Shown here one piece after another: positions 58,803 through 64,000 of a stretch of 64,000 nt of DNA; positions within the stretch are counted from its first letter, which is position 1, and the number at the start of each line of letters is the position of its first letter. Location of the stretch: positions 1 to 64,000 of the forward strand of contig JBKECB010000091.1 in the NCBI GenBank assembly GCA_047974165.1, in the 5' to 3' direction. The position numbers were made by a program, and so were the translations under genes. This DNA is from Lactovum sp047974165 (GTDB lineage Bacteria > Bacillota > Bacilli > Lactobacillales > Streptococcaceae). A model generated the notes under the pieces. It was not told the DNA's origin. It made no database searches and worked only from the letters and a program-made list of their open reading frames with translations.

Positions 58803-59927
58803 ATGAGGCCTGGTTTTAAATTTTCAATTTTAAATAATCAAAAAATAAGCTTTGATGAATTAACATTTACAGAGCTTTATTTACCTATTCTTGGAAAAAC
58901 AGCGTTTTCTCTTTATTGCTTACTTCGTACAAAAACAGAAGGGAAGTTTTCGGATTTATTAGAGGTTTTAAATATTGGTCAGCCTTATTTAGAAAAAGCC
59001 TTAGATCGACTCATGGCGATGTCTTTATTACGACTTTATGAAAAAGAGCTAGATTATGAAATTCTCTTGCGTAGTCCTCTTACTTTTGAAGTTTTTTTAG
59101 CAGATGAAGTTTTTAGAAATTTATTGATTTCAAAAATTGGTCAGAAAAAAGTAGATAACTTATACTCTAAAAAATCAGAAGGGCAAGAAATAACGAAGAA
59201 GTTTTCGGATATTTTTTCTGTAAATTTAGAGTTAGATTCAAAACAAGCAAAACCGTCAGATAAAATAGATCTTCAGGCATTTAAGAAATTAATGGAAGAT
59301 CGCTCTCTTTCTTTTTCTAATGAAGCTAAAGATCTTGTAGACTTGTATAGCTTAGCAGAGAAATTTCATCTTGATTGGTATGCTCTTTTTAAACTTGCTG
59401 AAGAAACACTTAATGCAAATAAAACAATCAATACTCAGGAAATGCTAAGAAGGCAGACTACATCTCTTAAACCTCTTCCCCAATTATCAGATGCTTACTT
59501 AGGTCTTTTATCTGTTGCAAAATCTGAAAAGTCACTTGATTTTTTAAAACAATTGAAACAACAAATTGGAGGAAACGTTTTATCTGAAGAAATACAACTT
59601 TTAAATGAATTAAAACTAAAAAATGTAAAAGAAGAAGTTAAAAATATTTTGATTCATTATGTTTTAGTACAAAAAGGAAATTCAAATATGTCATCAAAGT
59701 ATTGCTTAAAAATTATGAGTGACTGGAATAGAAATAAGATTTATAATGCAGAAGCTGCTCTTCAATATATTATAAATTTTAATAAAAAAGAAAATTTGAA
59801 GCCTTCTTTTAAGACTAAAACAAATGTTAAAGAAGAGCCAAAATGGTCAAATCCAGACTATAAAGAAAAAGCAACTCGTGCAGAGCTTGAAGCATTTAAA
59901 AAAGAACTTGAAGGGATAAAAAGCTAG
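58803..59927 (+). CDS. Replication initiation and membrane attachment protein (DnaB of Bacillus)
   Basis: A 374-residue DnaB/DnaD-type primosome protein. The N-terminal winged-helix part begins FSILNNQKISFDELTFTELY and the C-terminal DnaD-like domain ends with MSDWNRNKIYNAEAALQYI. With DnaI it loads the replicative helicase at the origin and at restarted forks. It lies between nrdR and dnaI, 1 and 3 bases apart. This is not the helicase called DnaB in enterobacteria, which lies at 55.2 kb. Confidence 0.92.
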   Translation: MRPGFKFSILNNQKISFDELTFTELYLPILGKTAFSLYCLLRTKTEGKFSDLLEVLNIGQPYLEKALDRLMAMSLLRLYEKELDYEILLRSPLTFEVFLADEVFRNLLISKIGQKKVDNLYSKKSEGQEITKKFSDIFSVNLELDSKQAKPSDKIDLQAFKKLMEDRSLSFSNEAKDLVDLYSLAEKFHLDWYALFKLAEETLNANKTINTQEMLRRQTTSLKPLPQLSDAYLGLLSVAKSEKSLDFLKQLKQQIGGNVLSEEIQLLNELKLKNVKEEVKNILIHYVLVQKGNSNMSSKYCLKIMSDWNRNKIYNAEAALQYIINFNKKENLKPSFKTKTNVKEEPKWSNPDYKEKATRAELEAFKKELEGIKS

Positions 59928-59930
59928 GAT

Positions 59931-60803
59931 ATGAAATCTATTTCAAATATTTTAAAAGATAATAGTCAACTTGCTTTAAGAATCGCTCAATCAAGAGAAA
60001 GAATATTAAAAAATGAAGAGGTTAAATCTTTTATTTTAAAAAAAAAGTTAACAGAAGAACAAATTGATGATGGTCTTTCAAAATTCAATGAGTTTATAAG
60101 TGAGTCAGAAAAAAGTTCAAGTTCTTCAATGTATCAGCCACTATTGATTGTAAATAATGGACGAATAGATGTGTCTTATCGTGAAACAGAATTATTAATC
60201 CAAGAACGTCATAAAAGAGAGGAAGAGAGTCGTGTGTCATTAATGTATCTTCCTGAAGAATTTAAAAAAGTTTCTTGGGAAGAGGATATATATAATCAAA
60301 TTGATGCAGAAGATAAAGGACGATTTGAAGCAATTCGTTACATTGTTAACTTTATGGAAAAAAAAGATAGAGGATCCTACCTTTTTGGTGATTTTGGGAT
60401 TGGAAAATCTTATTTAATGGCAGGGATGATCGTAAAGCTAGCAAAAGAAGGTATTCAATCACAAATGTTACATTACCCTAGCTTTATTAGTCAAGCTAAT
60501 TTTGCTGCAGGAAAGCAACTTGATGAGGTTAAAAAAGCTGATTTACTCATTTTAGATGATATTGGCGGTGAGGTAAATAATAGTTGGGCAAGAGATAGCA
60601 TTTTACAAGTTATCTTGCAATATCGTATGGATAATAAACTTCCAACTTTTTTTACTTCCAACTATTCAATGAAAGAATTGGAAGAACGATTAGCGCAAAC
60701 AAAGGATACCAAAGATAGTTGGGCTGCTAAACGTGTGATGGAACGTATTAAATTTTTAGCTAAAGAAATTCATATGGAAGGTAAAAATCGCCGGCATAGT
60801 TAG
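59931..60803 (+). CDS. dnaI: Primosomal helicase loader DnaI
   Basis: A 290-residue AAA+ protein. Helicase-binding N-terminal region (about 1-100), then Walker A GDFGIGKSYLMA, Walker B LLILDDIGGE and the sensor segment PTFFTSNYSMKELEERL. It delivers the replicative helicase hexamer to DNA together with the preceding gene product. Normal length. Confidence 0.95.
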   Translation: MKSISNILKDNSQLALRIAQSRERILKNEEVKSFILKKKLTEEQIDDGLSKFNEFISESEKSSSSSMYQPLLIVNNGRIDVSYRETELLIQERHKREEESRVSLMYLPEEFKKVSWEEDIYNQIDAEDKGRFEAIRYIVNFMEKKDRGSYLFGDFGIGKSYLMAGMIVKLAKEGIQSQMLHYPSFISQANFAAGKQLDEVKKADLLILDDIGGEVNNSWARDSILQVILQYRMDNKLPTFFTSNYSMKELEERLAQTKDTKDSWAAKRVMERIKFLAKEIHMEGKNRRHS

Positions 60804-60820
60804 GAAAGAAAAGGAGAAAA

Positions 60821-61321
60821 ATGGAAAAGAGAACTTTCGATGAAGTTAAACAAGTGATGGAAGAATTAAAAATTCCTTATAATATTGTAGAGCACCCTGC
60901 GAGTCAGTCGACCGAAGAATCCGATGCATTTATTGAAGGTTATGAAGGCTGTCGGAGTAAGACTCTGATACTGGTCAATAAAAAATCAACAGAATATTAT
61001 ATGTTAATTATGGATGATAAAAAAGAAGTTGATATGGAAAAGTTATCAGAATTATTTGGTGGTGTGAAGCGCCTCCACTTTATGAGTGCTGAGCGTTTGC
61101 TTGATCTTTTTGGTTTAACATCTGGGGTTGTCAGTCAGTTTGGCTTGATAGGTACAGATTATAAGAATTTACATATTTATTTTGATTATGAGATGTTAGA
61201 TGAACATAAGATTCAAACCTATCATCCTAATGATAATTGTAAAACAATTTTCTTTCCAATGAAGGATTGCTTTACATTACTAGAATCTCAAGGTTATAGC
61301 TATGAGATTATTAATGCGTAA
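60821..61321 (+). CDS. YbaK/ProX-type aminoacyl-tRNA deacylase
   Basis: A 166-residue stand-alone editing domain. Pattern LKIPYNIVEHPASQSTEESD near the N-terminus, then CRSKTLILVNKKSTEYYMLI with the conserved Lys, and SGVVSQFGLIGT. It resembles ProXp-ala/PrdX proteins that hydrolyse Ala-tRNA-Pro or similar mischarged tRNA; the exact substrate is not readable. It sits between dnaI and der behind AAAGGAG. Confidence 0.85.
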   Translation: MEKRTFDEVKQVMEELKIPYNIVEHPASQSTEESDAFIEGYEGCRSKTLILVNKKSTEYYMLIMDDKKEVDMEKLSELFGGVKRLHFMSAERLLDLFGLTSGVVSQFGLIGTDYKNLHIYFDYEMLDEHKIQTYHPNDNCKTIFFPMKDCFTLLESQGYSYEIINA

Positions 61322-61322
61322 G

Positions 61323-61345
61323 ATTACAAAAAATTGTAATTTATA
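61323..61345 (+). terminator. Weak hairpin before der
   Basis: ATTACAA (61323-61329) and TTGTAAT (61334-61340) pair, followed only by a short TT tract. It may be a weak terminator or an RNA processing element. Confidence 0.35.
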
Positions 61346-61369
61346 TCATGTGGTTTATGGAGGAGAAAA

Positions 61370-62683
61370 ATGACTTTACCTACAGTTGCTATAGTTGGGC
61401 GTCCTAATGTTGGCAAATCTACTATTTTTAATCGAATTGCAGGTGAGCGTATCTCAATTGTTGAAGATACTCCAGGTGTAACTCGTGATAGAATATATAC
61501 AACGGCAAATTGGTTGGCAAAAGATTTTGCATTGATTGATACCGGTGGTATTGAAATGAAAAATTTAACTTTTATGACAGAAATTCGAGCACAAGCTGAA
61601 ATTGCAATGACTGAAGCAGATGTGATTGTTTTTGTTGTAGATGGTGAGACAGGAATGACAGATGCAGATTCAGATGTTGCTCAACTTCTTTACCGAGCAG
61701 ATAAGCCTGTAATTTTAGCGGTAAATAAGGTGGATAATCCTGAACGTCGTTTGGATATTTATGATTTTTATTCTCTTGGTTTAGGAGAACCTTATCCTGT
61801 ATCAGCTGTTCATGGTATTGGGACAGGAGATTTACTTGATGCGATTGTCAATGCTTTTCCAGAAAATTTAGAAAGCCAAGAAAATCCTGATTTAATTCGA
61901 TTTAGTTTAATCGGTCGTCCAAATGTTGGAAAGTCAAGTTTGATAAATGCAATATTAGGTGAAGAGAGAGTTATTGCAAGTCCTATTGCTGGAACAACTC
62001 GTGATGCGATTGACACACGATTTGTTGATAAAGAAGGCCAAGAGTTTTCAATGATTGATACAGCAGGGATGCGTAAGTCTGGTAAGGTTTATGAAACAAC
62101 AGAAAAGTATTCTGTTTTACGTGCCATGCGTGCCATTGATCGCAGTGATATTGTCTGCGTGGTTGTGAATGCTGAAGAAGGGATACATGACTATGATAAG
62201 CGTATTGCCGGCTTTGCTCACGATGCGGGAAAGGGGATTATACTTGTCATTAATAAATGGGATACTTTAGAAAAAAATGATAAGACCATGAAGGCATGGG
62301 AGGAAGATTTACGTTATCAGTTTCAATTTTTAGACTATGCACCGATTGTTTATGTATCTGCAGTGACGAAACAACGACTGGGACAAATTCCTGAAAGAAT
62401 TAAAAAAGTACATGAGTCACAAAATACTCGTATTTCAAGCTCAGTATTAAACGAAGTTTTAATGGACGCGATTGCAACAAATCCAACACCAACAGATAAA
62501 GGAAAGCGTTTGAGGATTTATTATGGAACGCAGGTGGCTGTAAAACCTCCTACTTTTGTTGTCTTTGTAAATGAAGTTGAACTAATGCATTTTAGCTATC
62601 TAAGATTTTTAGAAAATCAAATTAGAAAAGCTTTTATTTTTGAAGGAACACCAATTAAAATTTTAGTTAGGCGTAGAAAATAA
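61370..62683 (+). CDS. der: GTPase Der (EngA)
   Basis: A 437-residue ribosome-assembly GTPase with two G domains and a C-terminal KH-like domain. Domain 1 has GRPNVGKSTIFNR, DTGG and NKVD; domain 2 has GRPNVGKSSLINA, DTAG and NKWD; the KH-like part begins near residue 350. It acts in 50S subunit maturation. Starts behind GGAGG. All motifs intact. Confidence 0.97.
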   Translation: MTLPTVAIVGRPNVGKSTIFNRIAGERISIVEDTPGVTRDRIYTTANWLAKDFALIDTGGIEMKNLTFMTEIRAQAEIAMTEADVIVFVVDGETGMTDADSDVAQLLYRADKPVILAVNKVDNPERRLDIYDFYSLGLGEPYPVSAVHGIGTGDLLDAIVNAFPENLESQENPDLIRFSLIGRPNVGKSSLINAILGEERVIASPIAGTTRDAIDTRFVDKEGQEFSMIDTAGMRKSGKVYETTEKYSVLRAMRAIDRSDIVCVVVNAEEGIHDYDKRIAGFAHDAGKGIILVINKWDTLEKNDKTMKAWEEDLRYQFQFLDYAPIVYVSAVTKQRLGQIPERIKKVHESQNTRISSSVLNEVLMDAIATNPTPTDKGKRLRIYYGTQVAVKPPTFVVFVNEVELMHFSYLRFLENQIRKAFIFEGTPIKILVRRRK

Positions 62684-62713
62684 AGTTTATAGAATAGAAA
62701 GGAGAAAAGTATT

Positions 62714-63499
62714 ATGAAAAATAGAGGAGTTAGAAAGCCTAAAAAGCGATTAAATCCTATTGGAATTTTAGTCCTTTCACTTATATTAATGTTCTCGTTG
62801 ATTGCCATTGTAATTTGGGGTTCCTTATATAGAAATTCAAAGTTTAAAGAGAATCAAAAAATAGAGCAAAGTTCAGTAAGCTCGAAGCAAGATAAGTCAA
62901 GTGAAAAGGAAGAAAAAACACTTTTAGATCAAGTTAAAAAATCAGACTGGGAGCTTGTACTGGTAAACTTAGCAAACCCTAAGGAAGAAATGAATCCTGA
63001 GCTAACATTAGTAGGGAATATTGAAGTTGATAGTCGTATTGCACAAAATGTATTAGACTTTCATTCAGCTGCTCAAGAAGTAGACTCAGCAGTTCACTTT
63101 ATCTCTGGTTATCGTTCTGTCGATTACCAGGCACAAATATTTGAAGGCTATGTCGAGCAAACGATGGCAGCAAATCCTGACTGGACAGAAGATGAGGCAA
63201 GAGCGCAGGTTATGAGAACCTCACAGCCGCCTGGAAGCTCAGAACATCAAACTGGACTTGCAGTGGATATGAGTACTGTGGATGAGCTAAATACAGAAGA
63301 CCCTGTAGTTGCTGAGCAAATTGCAGCAATTGCTCCAGAATATGGCTTTATTTTAAGATTTCCAGAATGGGGATCAGAGAGTACAGGAATTGATTATGAA
63401 GACTGGCATTTTCGATATGTAGGTGTTGAAACTGCGAAGTATATCACTGAAAATCAGTTGACTTTGGAGACCTTTTTGGAGCAAGTGATAAATGAATAA
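62714..63499 (+). CDS. D-alanyl-D-alanine carboxypeptidase, M15B (VanY/LdcB-like)
   Basis: A 261-residue membrane-anchored peptidase. A basic N-terminus and one membrane helix (about 15-37), a charged linker, then the M15 domain: SGYRSVDYQAQIFEGY, SSEHQTGLAVDM with His and Asp zinc ligands, and EDWHFRYVG with the third ligand. It trims peptidoglycan stem peptides outside the membrane. It starts behind AAAGGAG, 30 bases after der, and may be co-transcribed with it. Confidence 0.9.
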   Translation: MKNRGVRKPKKRLNPIGILVLSLILMFSLIAIVIWGSLYRNSKFKENQKIEQSSVSSKQDKSSEKEEKTLLDQVKKSDWELVLVNLANPKEEMNPELTLVGNIEVDSRIAQNVLDFHSAAQEVDSAVHFISGYRSVDYQAQIFEGYVEQTMAANPDWTEDEARAQVMRTSQPPGSSEHQTGLAVDMSTVDELNTEDPVVAEQIAAIAPEYGFILRFPEWGSESTGIDYEDWHFRYVGVETAKYITENQLTLETFLEQVINE

Positions 63500-63512
63500 T
63501 GTATAAAAAAGT

Positions 63513-63541
63513 TTGACATGCTTTGATCTTTTAGTTATAAT
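63513..63541 (+). promoter_or_regulatory. Promoter of the last gene
   Basis: Perfect TTGACA (63513-63518), 17-base spacer, TATAAT (63536-63541). Confidence 0.92.
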
Positions 63542-63594
63542 TACTCTTAGGGAAAAATATCAAATTTAAAGAGGATAAGTAAGAGGAGATATCA

Positions 63595-64000
63595 TGGGGA
63601 TTTTTAATTTTTTGAAAGATGAAGAGCGTGAATCAATAAGTTTACGTCGAAGTTCAAAAGAGAGGTTTGAACTATCAAATTTTTCAAATAATGCTGAGCT
63701 TATTCAGTGGCTAGAAGAAAATAAAGTAATTCTTTTAAGCGAAAAAGATGGATTGGTTGTTTATACAAATGATGTGAGAGAGAATTTCTTACAGCTTTAT
63801 ACTTCAACTTCAAATGTTGTAGATGAAGACTTAAGTGAGTATGTAGAGATAACAGGCGGAGATTTAAGGAGTCTTTTATCTGAAATGCCAGATATTACTT
63901 ATCTTATTCTTAACCCTTCTCAGGAAAATATTTTAATTCAACGCCCTGAAATTTTAAATTCAAACCATATGGAAGAAGCATATTCTACACAATCAGAGAA
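63595..64000 (+). CDS. SseB-like protein, truncated by the window edge
   Basis: The first 135 codons of a gene starting at ATG 63595 behind AGAGGAGA and a consensus promoter. It begins MGIFNFLKDEERESISLRRS; later segments (NAELIQWLEENKVILLSEKD, LVVYTNDVRENFLQLYTSTS) suggest the SseB N-terminal domain, whose function is not established in Firmicutes. No signal peptide. The C-terminal part is outside the window, so the assignment is tentative. Confidence 0.6.

Noticed and set aside
1..64000. CRISPR arrays, tRNA or rRNA genes, intact insertion sequences
   Set aside because: None seen on reading both strands; no regularly spaced repeats and no transposase.

Overview
The window looks like chromosomal core DNA of a low-GC member of the Streptococcaceae, most likely Lactococcus or a close relative. 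The evidence is the AT-rich composition, the F-ATPase order c-a-b-delta-alpha-gamma-beta-epsilon, a GlnP with two substrate-binding domains fused to the permease, the neighbourhoods ccrZ-trmB and nrdR-dnaB-dnaI-der, class 1B PyrD with PyrK, and many extended -10 promoters of the TGNTATAAT type. The genus is an inference; no rRNA or other marker settles it.

Layout. Positions 1-1160 hold two decayed genes: a remnant that resembles a restriction-type DEAD/DEAH helicase and an unrecognised protein with in-frame stops. A glycyl T-box leader then precedes glyQ-glyS and a small DUF896 gene, followed by a DUF937 gene. Next come the ribose operon rbsRKDACB (5.2-10.9 kb) with a LacI-type operator, transketolase with a DUF2200 gene, mecA, a TagO/WecA-type sugar-phosphate transferase, a cysteine desulfurase, a convergent MFS transporter and bioY. 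A two-component system with a fused ABC ATPase/permease, a second ABC exporter pair and an esterase fill 18.5-26.2 kb. The reverse-strand operon pyrB-C-K-D-F-E (26.3-31.4 kb) makes UMP from carbamoyl phosphate. A NatAB-like exporter, glnPQ, a structured RNA and two YibE/F-like membrane proteins follow, then RNase J2, comEA-comEC and the eight-gene ATP synthase operon. A DUF3800 gene with its own upstream RNA, a HAD/MazG-like fusion, gdpP-rplI-dnaB(helicase), veg, ccrZ-trmB, nrdR-dnaB(initiation)-dnaI, a YbaK-type deacylase, der, an M15 peptidase and a truncated SseB-like gene close the window.

Most notable non-coding signals. (1) The pyr operon carries no PyrR-type attenuator that I can see. 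Instead it has a 33-codon Phe/UUU-rich leader ORF whose stop codon lies inside the 5' arm of a perfect terminator hairpin. This is the arrangement of the enterobacterial pyrBI UTP-sensing attenuator. (2) The DUF3800 gene follows a strong promoter, a compact structured RNA of about 100 nt and a perfect terminator, the same order as RNA-antitoxin/toxin loci. (3) An RNA of about 180 nt at 36.87-37.05 kb has a three-way junction and a possible pseudoknot, with its own promoter and terminator. (4) Four genes have a start codon 6-7 nt after a -10 box and no Shine-Dalgarno sequence, which suggests leaderless mRNAs. (5) CcrZ and RNase J2 both lack residues expected for catalysis.

Limits: family assignments are by eye from motifs and remembered homologues. 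RNA folds were worked out by hand and no covariance or database search was run.
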